NCBI GenBank assembly: GCA_012838615.1
Contig: DUOV01000198.1
Coordinates: 1 to 35,288 of the forward strand
DNA: 35,288 nt
Origin: Clostridia bacterium
GTDB taxonomy: Bacteria; Bacillota; DUOV01; Zhaonellaceae
Direction: 5' to 3'
This document shows, piece by piece, positions 18,458 to 25,578 of the stretch. The number at the start of each line of letters is the position of its first letter. Position 1 is the stretch's first letter. Below the pieces are notes generated by a model. That model made no database searches, had not been told where the DNA came from, and was given only the letters and a program-made list of their open reading frames with translations. The position numbers were made by a program, and so were the translations under genes.

Positions 18458-19285
18458 TCACTTTTTCCACCTCAACAGGACTGATTCAAATAGAAGCAAA
18501 ATCCTGTCTTGTGCAAAACCAAAGACCCCGGCTAGGATCATAAAAGCTATAACCTTCTCGGTTAGCATCTCTAATTGTGCCTGCTTGATTAAAAATCCAA
18601 AACCCGAATTTGTTGCAATGAACTCAGCTCAGACAACGGACATCCATGCCGAACCCAGGGCAATTCGTACACCGGTAATAAGTCCTGAAAGAGAGCCAGG
18701 AAGTACCACATCGGTAACTAAATCTAAGAAGTTGGCACCCATACTGCGGGCTGCATTGTAAAAATCACTATCTATACTTTGCACCCCAGCCACCGTATTA
18801 AGGATGATTGTAAAAATTGCAGTAAACATAATGACGAAAATTGTTGGACCGTCACCTAATCCAAACCAGATTATAGCCAGTGGAACCCAGGAAGTCGTGG
18901 GAATCTGGCGAAGTGAGTTTATGAAGGGTGCCACGGTTTGCATTACTAAAGGTGAATAGCCCATCAACATCCCTAAGGGATATCCAAAGATTGCTCCATA
19001 AACCACTCCCGTAATCACACGACGCATTGTGATTCCGAAACTCCTCCAAACATGTAGGTCATAAAGTGCAGCAATTACTTCAGCTATGACGCTCTCCAGA
19101 TATGGGAATATAAAGGGTTGATCGATCAGATGCGCCGCAAAATACCAAATAGTAGCCAGAATTAAAAGAGCAATAGCGAAGGAATAATAGTAGTTTTCGC
19201 TAACCATGTTGCGAAAATTACGTCTGTCGGCCATCTTGGTTGCTTGCAGCATCCGATTTATATCTCTATCTGCTTTGTTTGCCAT
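18458..19285 (-). CDS. saoP: ABC transporter permease with in-frame UGA (candidate selenoprotein SaoP)
   Basis: The ORF track ends at 18629, but that stop is TGA and the same frame continues as AEFIATNSGFGFLIKQAQLEM for 56 codons to the next TGA (18458-18460). The joined product is 275 residues, the normal length of a NitT/TauT-family permease. It has five or six membrane helices and the coupling EAA loop (NAARSMGANFLDLVTDVVLP). UGA is codon 219, within GSAWMSVV-U-AEFIA, where relatives usually have a small residue or Cys. Conservation past the UGA favours selenocysteine over premature termination, but no strong SECIS stem is obvious, so a nonsense mutation is possible. Its gene lies 10 nt after the double-cubane gene. 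The SaoP name is from memory of NCBI models. Confidence 0.72.
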
Positions 19286-19295
19286 TATTTTTAGC

Positions 19296-20465
19296 TTATC
19301 TCCTTTCTATGACCATTTCCAGAAATGCCTCAATACGTGTGCGTATTTGTCCCTCATCACCTTTAGAAAAATCAGTTTCTATATGAAGATAAGGAGTATT
19401 GGTTTTTTTGGAGACTTTTTCGATATGATACGACTCAATACCAAACGGGAGGCAGGAGTGAAGTGTAATATTTATAAGACCCTCGACCTTCCATTCGGCG
19501 ATTGTTGCAGCGATCTGATCCATGCGCTTATGATTAGGAGACATTACCGCACATGGTACCTCTAGATATTTTTCTGCAATGCACACAAGGGGATCTCGAT
19601 CTTCAGATTCATCTACGAGGCGTCGGCGTGAAACGATGCCACTACAGCCCTCATAGCAAACAATTGCTCCCCCCAGCTCTTCAATAACAGCAATAACCTT
19701 GTCTACAACGCCTCCCAGTCCGGCCCCTGAGATCAAAATACGCGGTGGCTTTGCGCCGGGTTTGTAAGGACCATTGCCATTTTCCCAATTTTCTTCACAT
19801 TCATCCAAAATCTGTTTGAGTTTTTCATATTTCTCTTCTTTATTGAACATATACTGTTCGCCATCCATAACGTTGCGCATATCCAAGCCGGTAATGGCAG
19901 GTGGGTCATATTTGCCAAGCTCATAGATGCGGGCAGCCTGAATGCGCTCCTTATTGCACCACTTTATTGCTTCACGAAGTTTTTCATCTGTGATTTCAAC
20001 TCCAAAGCGTTCTTCCAAGGCTTCCTTAAAATGCTTGATTTCCATTACCCAGGCAGCTAATGAACGCTCTTTGTCCGGAACGTTAGGTAAATGAATTACT
20101 TGCATCGGTTTGAGCTTCCCCAGTAATTCATACATTTTCTTTTTCCCATCGCAGGTGGTTTCACCAACCACAAGGTCAGAAAAATAAGCATATGGACAGC
20201 TTTCTTCCAAGGCATGACCATAGCTGGCCTTGATAAGAGGACACAGATTGGCTGGCAAATGGGTCTCTGCTGCTGCTATTGGTTCGTTGCTTTTACCACA
20301 AAGACTGACTTTATATAGTCCGGCAGCGTAAATAACCTCTGCAGGAGCGTACTGACAAAAGCTGCCACAAATATTGGCACCGCTCTCCTTCAATTCCATG
20401 ACCTTTAAAAACCCGTTACGCCGAGCTTCCGCAAATTCATTAAAACGTTCAGGCAATGTCAGCAA
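19296..20465 (-). CDS. Double-cubane-cluster reductase (2-hydroxyacyl-CoA dehydratase family), copy 1
   Basis: 389 residues, resembling HgdB/FldC-type proteins and the double-cubane-cluster reductases. These carry an unusual [Fe8S9]-type cluster and receive electrons from an ATP-dependent activase. Candidate cluster cysteines lie in GSFCQYAP, KVSLCGKS, NLCPLIKASYG, SCPYAYFSD, GETTCDGKKKMYELLG, YEGCSG and HSCLPFGIES. It starts at TTG (GAGGAG nine bases upstream), and the N-terminus aligns with copy 2 at 25579. No activase gene follows it directly; the activase is divergent at 24795. The GETTCDGKKK motif points to the double-cubane family rather than a true hydroxyacyl-CoA dehydratase subunit. 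Substrate unknown. Confidence 0.82.
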   Translation of the reverse strand: MLTLPERFNEFAEARRNGFLKVMELKESGANICGSFCQYAPAEVIYAAGLYKVSLCGKSNEPIAAAETHLPANLCPLIKASYGHALEESCPYAYFSDLVVGETTCDGKKKMYELLGKLKPMQVIHLPNVPDKERSLAAWVMEIKHFKEALEERFGVEITDEKLREAIKWCNKERIQAARIYELGKYDPPAITGLDMRNVMDGEQYMFNKEEKYEKLKQILDECEENWENGNGPYKPGAKPPRILISGAGLGGVVDKVIAVIEELGGAIVCYEGCSGIVSRRRLVDESEDRDPLVCIAEKYLEVPCAVMSPNHKRMDQIAATIAEWKVEGLINITLHSCLPFGIESYHIEKVSKKTNTPYLHIETDFSKGDEGQIRTRIEAFLEMVIERR

Positions 20466-20570
20466 GTAATATCACTCCTCGAATCTTGTTTCACAACCCG
20501 ACTTAAATTTCCAGAAATCCACGCATTTTCTGTTCTTTTAAATCACGGGGTCTTGACTTTATTCCTTGAC

Positions 20571-20590
20571 ACTTTGCCAAAAGGCAAAGT
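20571..20590. repeat. 8-bp hairpin between the DsrE-like and double-cubane genes
   Basis: ACTTTGCC (20571-20578) and GGCAAAGT (20583-20590) form a perfect stem with an AAAA loop, inside a 180-bp gap in an otherwise tight gene run. No U-run follows on the minus strand. It may be a processing or attenuation site that separates the upstream sao genes from the downstream reductase/permease genes. Confidence 0.4.
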
Positions 20591-20645
20591 TAGATGATTT
20601 CCTGTACAGCATAATGTGTGCAGGTCTAAGTACTGCCCATATTCA

Positions 20646-20978
20646 CTAGAGGGTGATAACTTGATCAATGTTTGCTCCGCTTAGTGCAGCATACAAATTT
20701 GGGAAACAACCTATTCCTGCAGGTTCAATTAACTGGTCATCTATCTCCCTTTGATAACAGCATCTATCACAAGCCATCAGAAGCATTCCTGTCTTTTTGC
20801 TGATTGCAGACAGTCTCTTTGCAATATCACTATCCTTATGTAGCATATAAGTGTTATCAAAAAAGAACATCATGCCTGCTACTTCTGCCCCATGATTACC
20901 ATTCTCCAGTTGTGGAATAATCATGTTTTCAAGGATCTCTCTTGCGTAAACGGATTCAAATACATAAGCAACTCTCAT
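20646..20978 (-). CDS. saoD: DsrE-related small protein (SaoD-like)
   Basis: 110 residues, starting MRVAYVFESVYAREILENMI, typical of DsrE/DsrF-like folds that handle persulfide or related groups. The middle carries MLLMACDRCCYQREI, a CxxCC motif, and GIGCFPNLYAAL has one more Cys. Good ribosome binding site (GGGAG). It follows the ABC ATPase gene. In the SAO locus as I remember it, this is SaoD, a DsrE-related protein. A role in passing a thiol- or selenol-bound ligand is inference. Confidence 0.72.
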   Translation of the reverse strand: MRVAYVFESVYAREILENMIIPQLENGNHGAEVAGMMFFFDNTYMLHKDSDIAKRLSAISKKTGMLLMACDRCCYQREIDDQLIEPAGIGCFPNLYAALSGANIDQVITL

Positions 20979-21024
20979 TTTTTATCTCCCTTTCTTTTTC
21001 ATAATTATTTAAAGAGTACAATCT

Positions 21025-21906
21025 TTAACAAGCAGAATATTCTTTGCCTTTATTTAGCATGGTTCTTACAACCTTGCTTTTATGCTCATTCTTTTGGATG
21101 AAGTCCAGTAGATCTTCGTCCTCTTCATTTTTAACCTCACCATCTAATGCTGATTTCAGCAATTCCGTCAGTTGTTTCATATAGCTATGATACTGTTCAC
21201 AGTTCCTATCTCTGGGTCGTAGCAAATCAACTTTAATATCGCCTAAAATCCTACCATGGTCCCTGGACATTATGAGAACCCTGTCACTTAAATAAATTGC
21301 CTCATCCACATCGTGGGTTACCATCAATGTGGTTACATTCTTTTTCTGTAAAATAGTCTCTAACTGGATTTGCAGCAGCTGCCTCATTTGAAAATCAACT
21401 GCCCCCAAAGGCTCATCCATAAGTAATATTTGAGGTTCACAGGCCAAGGCACGCAGCAAGGCAACTCTTTGCTTCATGCCGCCGGATAATTCATGAATAT
21501 AGCTATTTTCAGTACCCTCCAGCTGGGCCATCTCCAAAAGAGCTTTTAGCTTTTCCTTCCTGACTTTTTTGGGTATTTTCCTCTTTTTCATGGGATACAT
21601 AATGTTTTCGCCCACTTTCATCCAGGGAAAAAGAGCATAGTTTTGGAACACAAAAGCCCTGTCAGGACCTGGTTTGGTAACCTCCTTGCCGTTGATCAGT
21701 ATCTGTCCCCCATTATGTTTCTGAAAACCTGCTATAATAGTTAATGCTGTTGTCTTGCCACAACCGGAAGGACCAAGCAGGCTAACAAATTCCCCCTCCC
21801 CCACATCAAAGGAGATATCTTTTAATACAAGTTTACTTTTGTTTTTGTCTCTTTTGTTTTTAAATTCTTTGGTGAGCCCTCTAACAGCTATTGACATTTC
21901 ATCCAC
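21025..21906 (-). CDS. saoA: ABC transporter ATP-binding protein (SaoA-like)
   Basis: 293 residues; NitT/TauT-type ABC ATPase, cytoplasmic. Walker A LLGPSGCGKTTAL, Q-loop VFQNYALFPW, signature HELSGGMKQRVALLRALA, Walker B ILLMDEPLGAVD, and the switch His in MVTHDVDEAIYLSD. The C-terminal extension (about 60 residues, ending EYSAC with a terminal Cys) is longer than in plain nitrate or taurine ATPases. The second ATG (21895-21897) has better spacing from the GGGGGTGG site than the first. It should energise the permease at 18458. SaoA is from memory; the ABC family assignment is certain. Confidence 0.85.
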   Translation of the reverse strand: MDEMSIAVRGLTKEFKNKRDKNKSKLVLKDISFDVGEGEFVSLLGPSGCGKTTALTIIAGFQKHNGGQILINGKEVTKPGPDRAFVFQNYALFPWMKVGENIMYPMKKRKIPKKVRKEKLKALLEMAQLEGTENSYIHELSGGMKQRVALLRALACEPQILLMDEPLGAVDFQMRQLLQIQLETILQKKNVTTLMVTHDVDEAIYLSDRVLIMSRDHGRILGDIKVDLLRPRDRNCEQYHSYMKQLTELLKSALDGEVKNEEDEDLLDFIQKNEHKSKVVRTMLNKGKEYSAC

Positions 21907-21913
21907 CCCCTCA

Positions 21914-22711
21914 TCACAATTCTAAGAATTTTAAATTAACCATATCCCAAAATTCTTCTGTCATTCCCATGACAGAAATCAAGGTTTCTGTCTTATTCAG
22001 TTCTTCTACTGCTTTGTTATAACTTACAAGAAAGTTATTAAAAGCTTCTGTGCCGATTAAATCCTTTCTCACCACAAGGCTGTAGGAAATATAATCGTCT
22101 TTAGAAATCGGAGCAAAGTTATATTTCGGTAGCAGCACCGCTTTGCTTACATCAATTGCTGCAATATCTACCTGCTTGTTTTCTAAGGTATAGCCCAATG
22201 CTCCAATGACCATTTCTTTAATTTCCTTGAGATTTGGGTGGCTTTTTTGCGCTAACTCTGAGATATGTCTTCGATCCTGTCCTATTCCCAGCACTCGCTT
22301 ATCTGCAATGCTACCCTTATAAGCCAATACTTCTGAATTCATAATGATCGGCCCATAGATCACAAAACGATCATTTGTTTTGACCATATGCAGAGCTTTA
22401 TGACTACAGTAAAAGCCCATATCAATTTCGTCTGAGCTCAAGGCCCATTGAGATGTATTACTTCAGCAGTCTTGGAACTTGTAGGCCTCCATATCAAAAT
22501 CACTATAAACAATCCTCGTGTTACTACCTGCCTCGTGACTTGCTTCTACAATCTTTTCAAGCAGCAAACCACTTGTATCATCTCCTGCTCCAACACGTAA
22601 GACTTTTCCACTATCCCTTCTGCCGGTATCACTAGGCAGTAAGGATATTGTGAAAAAGCTAACAATCAGAGCTGTAGCCATGACCAAAAATATCCTTTTA
22701 TGTATACTCAT
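21914..22711 (-). CDS. saoB: Substrate-binding selenoprotein with in-frame UGA (SaoB-like)
   Basis: The ORF track splits this into 22463-22711 and 21914-22441, but both are in one frame joined through TGA at 22463-22465, giving 265 residues. Residue 83 is the UGA, in KFQDC-U-SNTSQWAL, a Cys-Sec pair. The N-terminus has a signal/anchor helix (IFLVMATALIVSFFTISLL). The rest is a type-II periplasmic-binding fold (VLRVGAGDDTSGLLL, EIDMGFYCSHKAL, YNFAPISKDDYISYSLVVRKDL). A stem CTCAA-TGGGCC-TTGAG begins 10 nt after the UGA, consistent with a bacterial SECIS. It follows saoC and precedes saoA by 7 nt. Selenocysteine is strongly favoured because homologous-looking sequence continues on both sides. 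Confidence 0.82.
22437..22465 (-). promoter_or_regulatory. Candidate bSECIS of the saoB-like gene
   Basis: After TGA (22463-22465), 10 nt are followed by a 5-bp stem CTCAA (22448-22452) / TTGAG (22437-22441) with loop TGGGCC. The position and G-bearing loop resemble bacterial SECIS elements read by SelB. Confidence 0.5.
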
Positions 22712-22727
22712 CTTCTTCTCTCTCTAT

Positions 22728-23240
22728 CTAACAGCAGTCTTCCATGCCTTCTCCAAACAGATCCTTTATCTCACCATCTATCATGCGAAAAACTGCGTAG
22801 CCGACTGCGCCTTCTTTTTCACCAGAAATTATAAACTCCATCTCGGCCTCTTTGTCGATATTCTTGAACCGTATCTTCTGATTCTCTACAGGTGCCGGAA
22901 TCTCAGGGGATATATACCAATCCCCATCATCTTGGGCTATAAGTACAACTAGCCTCGTATGCTCATTTTCCCTGTATATGACCAGCAGATCCTGCAGTTG
23001 ATCATCAGTAATATCTTCCTCACAAGCCAAAACTACTTCTCTTTCAGGGAATTTCTCCCTAAAAAACTGTAAAGCTGGGTTATCATCTGCCACCATTGGT
23101 GCATAGTCTTTTCCTTCCATCCAGCCTTTATCTTCCTTGTTTACTGTTTTTTCGATGCCAATTATAAATTGCCTTGAAGCAAAAGCTATAAGCAAAACTA
23201 TAGTAATAAATAAAGTATTTTTGAGAAATTTTTTATTCAT
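22728..23240 (-). CDS. saoC: Membrane-anchored protein ending Cys-Cys-COOH (SaoC-like)
   Basis: 170 residues. An N-terminal membrane segment (FLKNTLFITIVLLIAFASRQFII) is followed by an acidic soluble domain. It ends GEGMEDCC, then TAG, so the two last residues are cysteines: a free C-terminal vicinal thiol pair suited to binding a soft metal. One more Cys is in VVLACEEDI. Its ATG overlaps the saoE stop by 4 nt (translational coupling). NCBI models call this type Cys-Cys-COOH (seleno)protein SaoC, from memory; here the pair is TGC-TGT with no UGA. Confidence 0.75.
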   Translation of the reverse strand: MNKKFLKNTLFITIVLLIAFASRQFIIGIEKTVNKEDKGWMEGKDYAPMVADDNPALQFFREKFPEREVVLACEEDITDDQLQDLLVIYRENEHTRLVVLIAQDDGDWYISPEIPAPVENQKIRFKNIDKEAEMEFIISGEKEGAVGYAVFRMIDGEIKDLFGEGMEDCC

Positions 23241-24352
23241 CTTTTCATAATTTCCCTAATAGGTAATCCTTTTGCTTTTTCCCCTTTTAGCTGCTTATAC
23301 AAGGCGTGCAAGGCGTAAGCTACCAAGATAGCCGAACATGTATATTGCAACCAGTCAGGTTGCACCATTATAAACTTATTGGCTGTATTGATTGTACGAG
23401 AGGTGGCATCATAATCCAAAATTGGTGTATAGCCCGGTACTAATAAAAGGTTTGTAATATACCCGGCAACATTAGATAAAACCGTAATTGTTACAAGGAA
23501 CATAAGCATTGCCCTTTTGCCGATAGTTTTATAGATAGTCAGAAGCTCAGGAATATTTGTCGCCGCTCCTGCCATAAGAAAGGTAATGGCAATCCCTGGT
23601 GACGCACCGCTAGCTACGAGAGCCGCAATCATTGGAATATGCCCTACAGCACACACATACATCAAGGCTGCTACAACAGTAATCCCAAAAAGAGTTATAA
23701 AACCAGGGTTCCCTAGATAATTCTGTATTATAGATTGGGGGACGCTGCCAATAATCACACCGGCTAGCAGAACACCGGAAACTGTATATTTAGATATGGT
23801 TACTGCCAATTCTGTAAATGACCATTTTAATCCATCTTTGATTTTCTCAAAATGAGTGGGTTCCTCAAAAATAAGTGTTTTTCTTTCGGTTTCATTAGGC
23901 AAGTCTTTTAAATGAAGCTCATCTCCGGCGAATTTATTGCCAATAATCCCGACAATTATCGGCATAATAAGCCCTGCAGCAATATTAATAATCGCAACTT
24001 CCTTACCCAATAATCCCCAGGTTAGGATAATAGCAACAGGATTAAGCACCGGTGTGGATGTCATAAAGGCTAGAGTGGGACCTAAATAAGCACCTGAATA
24101 ATATAAGCTAACACCCAAAGGAGTGCTGCCGCAGCTACAAATTGGTACAGCTGTACCGGCAAATGTTGTCCATAAAATACCTGAAAGTTTTGTGCTGCCG
24201 ATACTGCTTTTGCGCATCCTTTCTGGGTTTAGATAGGCACGTGCTATTCCTGCAGTACCAAAACTTACAACCATCCAGACGGAAGTGCTGTTCAGCATGT
24301 TGACAATAGTATAAAAAACATTGACTAGGAACTCCCCAAACTCTAGTATCAA
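23237..24352 (-). CDS. saoE: COG0701/ArsP-like permease (SaoE-like efflux transporter)
   Basis: 371 residues with about eight membrane helices. It belongs to the DUF318/UPF0718 permease family, which includes ArsP, an exporter of methylated or aromatic arsenicals. The signature Cys pair is in AVPICSCGSTPLGVSLYYSG; another family patch is FMTSTPVLNPVAIILTWGLLG, repeated as LMAGAATNIPELLTIYKTIG. It overlaps saoT upstream and saoC downstream by 4 nt each (ATGA), so the three should be translated together. Efflux of an organometal or metalloid is consistent with the family; the actual cargo is unknown. Confidence 0.83.
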   Translation of the reverse strand: MILEFGEFLVNVFYTIVNMLNSTSVWMVVSFGTAGIARAYLNPERMRKSSIGSTKLSGILWTTFAGTAVPICSCGSTPLGVSLYYSGAYLGPTLAFMTSTPVLNPVAIILTWGLLGKEVAIINIAAGLIMPIIVGIIGNKFAGDELHLKDLPNETERKTLIFEEPTHFEKIKDGLKWSFTELAVTISKYTVSGVLLAGVIIGSVPQSIIQNYLGNPGFITLFGITVVAALMYVCAVGHIPMIAALVASGASPGIAITFLMAGAATNIPELLTIYKTIGKRAMLMFLVTITVLSNVAGYITNLLLVPGYTPILDYDATSRTINTANKFIMVQPDWLQYTCSAILVAYALHALYKQLKGEKAKGLPIREIMKR

Positions 24353-24603
24353 TTCTTTAATGCCTCCTGAAATGCGTTTCGTATCGCTTCCTTACTTAAC
24401 TTTGTTATTACCCTTGCTTCGTTGATTATAAGCATGCTCTTAGTAGTAGGCCCATATTTTTTGATATACTCGAAGTCTTTTCCGACTTTATAAATTTTTA
24501 CTTCAACTTGCCCCTTATATTGCTCTGCGAGAGATTGCACGAATTCTCCATATACTTCGCATCAGGCACAAGCACTGATGTATTCAATGCTAGGTTTATT
24601 CAT
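24349..24603 (-). CDS. saoT: Thioredoxin-like selenoprotein with a CAUC active site (SaoT-like)
   Basis: The ORF track starts at 24540, but the true start is ATG 24601-24603 (GGGGGGAGA upstream), giving 84 residues. The frame reads ATG...GCT TGT GCC TGA TGC, i.e. MNKPSIEYISACAUCEVYGE: UGA at 24562-24564 is residue 14 in a Cys-Ala-Sec-Cys motif exactly where a thioredoxin CxxC would be. The rest fits a small thioredoxin fold (VEVKIYKVGKDFEYIKKYGPTTKSMLIINEARV). It is the first gene of the minus-strand run and overlaps saoE by 4 nt. A selenol reductase or metal-thiol exchanger for the cluster is likely. Sec is the natural reading because both flanks of the motif are conserved. Confidence 0.85.
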
Positions 24604-24794
24604 CGCTCTCTCCCCCCTTAGAATCCAACACAATAATTAAAATATGCTTGCTCAGATTAACATATCACACGGAAATACTGATTTCTATGAGTATAAATAA
24701 ATTTTATATGTTAGCATTTTTTATATAAAAACTTTATAACAGCTATTAAATATTTTAATATATAATTGAATAGGAGAAAGGCGGGAGAAAAAAA
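24604..24794. promoter_or_regulatory. Divergent promoter region of the island with a spaced inverted repeat
   Basis: A very A/T-rich 191-bp gap separates the saoT-like gene (minus) from the activase gene (plus). TAACATAT (24658-24665) and ATATGTTA (24706-24713) are a perfect 8-bp inverted repeat 40 bp apart, a possible operator. On the plus strand TATAAT (24761-24766) may be the -10 for the activase; on the minus strand TATACT (24690-24695) may be the -10 for saoT. No good -35 was found for either. Confidence 0.45.
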
Positions 24795-25562
24795 TTGTAT
24801 TTTACCGGAATTGATATTGGCTCAACCTCTGCTAAAGTCGTTGTGCTAAATGAAAATAAAGATTTGGTTTACAAAAATGTAATGCCAACCGGGTGGAACA
24901 GTCTGGAAACTGCTGAGAAAATAAGAAAGGAACTTGCAACAATTGGTGTCGATGAAGGAAATAGCAAGTTCGTAGCTACCGGCTACGGCCGAATTTCTGT
25001 TCCTTACGCTGATAAAAGCATCACAGAAATAACCTGTCACGGTAAAGGAGCAGCGTTTTTATTCGATGCAGATTGTTGTACTGTGATTGATATCGGAGGC
25101 CAGGATACAAAAATTATTTCAATTGCTCAAGGTCAGGTTTTGGATTTTATCATGAATGATAAGTGTTCTGCAGGTACGGGCCGTTTTTTAGAAATTATGG
25201 CCAACACATTGGGTATGAGCTTGATCGAGCTATGTGAGCTAGCCAAAACAGGCTCCGGTACAAATATCAGCTCCATGTGTACAGTTTTCGCCGAGTCTGA
25301 AGTAGTAAGCCTGATTGGTAGCGGTGAACCGAAGAAGAATATTGCCTATGGAATAGTAGAATCCATCACAAATAAGGTAAAATCCTTGTGCGGTAAACAT
25401 GCTAGCACAAGTACCCAGTTTTATCTGACCGGTGGCCTTTGCGAATGTGATTACATTATCGAATCTCTATCAGAAAAATTAGGTTCTAAAGTAATTTCTA
25501 GTCCTTTAGGTCGCTACGCCGGCGCTGTCGGAGCTGCCCTCTCGGCAAAATCCCTAAAATAA
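24795..25562 (+). CDS. BadF/HgdC-type activase for double-cubane reductases
   Basis: 255 residues, the usual length of acyl-CoA dehydratase activases. These are homodimeric ASKHA ATPases with one [4Fe-4S] cluster between subunits that inject low-potential electrons into their partner. N-terminal phosphate loop IDIGSTSAKVVVLN; second loop VIDIGGQDTKII; cluster cysteines in NDKCSAGTGRFLE and SSMCTVFAESEVV; adenosine motif LTGGLCE and SPLGRYAGAVGAALSA. It starts at TTG with GGGAGA upstream. Its partner double-cubane gene follows 16 bp later, and a second partner is encoded on the other strand at 19296. Confidence 0.9.
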   Translation: MYFTGIDIGSTSAKVVVLNENKDLVYKNVMPTGWNSLETAEKIRKELATIGVDEGNSKFVATGYGRISVPYADKSITEITCHGKGAAFLFDADCCTVIDIGGQDTKIISIAQGQVLDFIMNDKCSAGTGRFLEIMANTLGMSLIELCELAKTGSGTNISSMCTVFAESEVVSLIGSGEPKKNIAYGIVESITNKVKSLCGKHASTSTQFYLTGGLCECDYIIESLSEKLGSKVISSPLGRYAGAVGAALSAKSLK

Positions 25563-25578
25563 TGTTATGAGGTGTGCC

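Noticed and set aside
22728-22736. Selenocysteine at the C-terminus of the SaoC-like protein
   Set aside because: The last codons are TGC TGT TAG; no UGA is present, so this copy is the Cys-Cys form.
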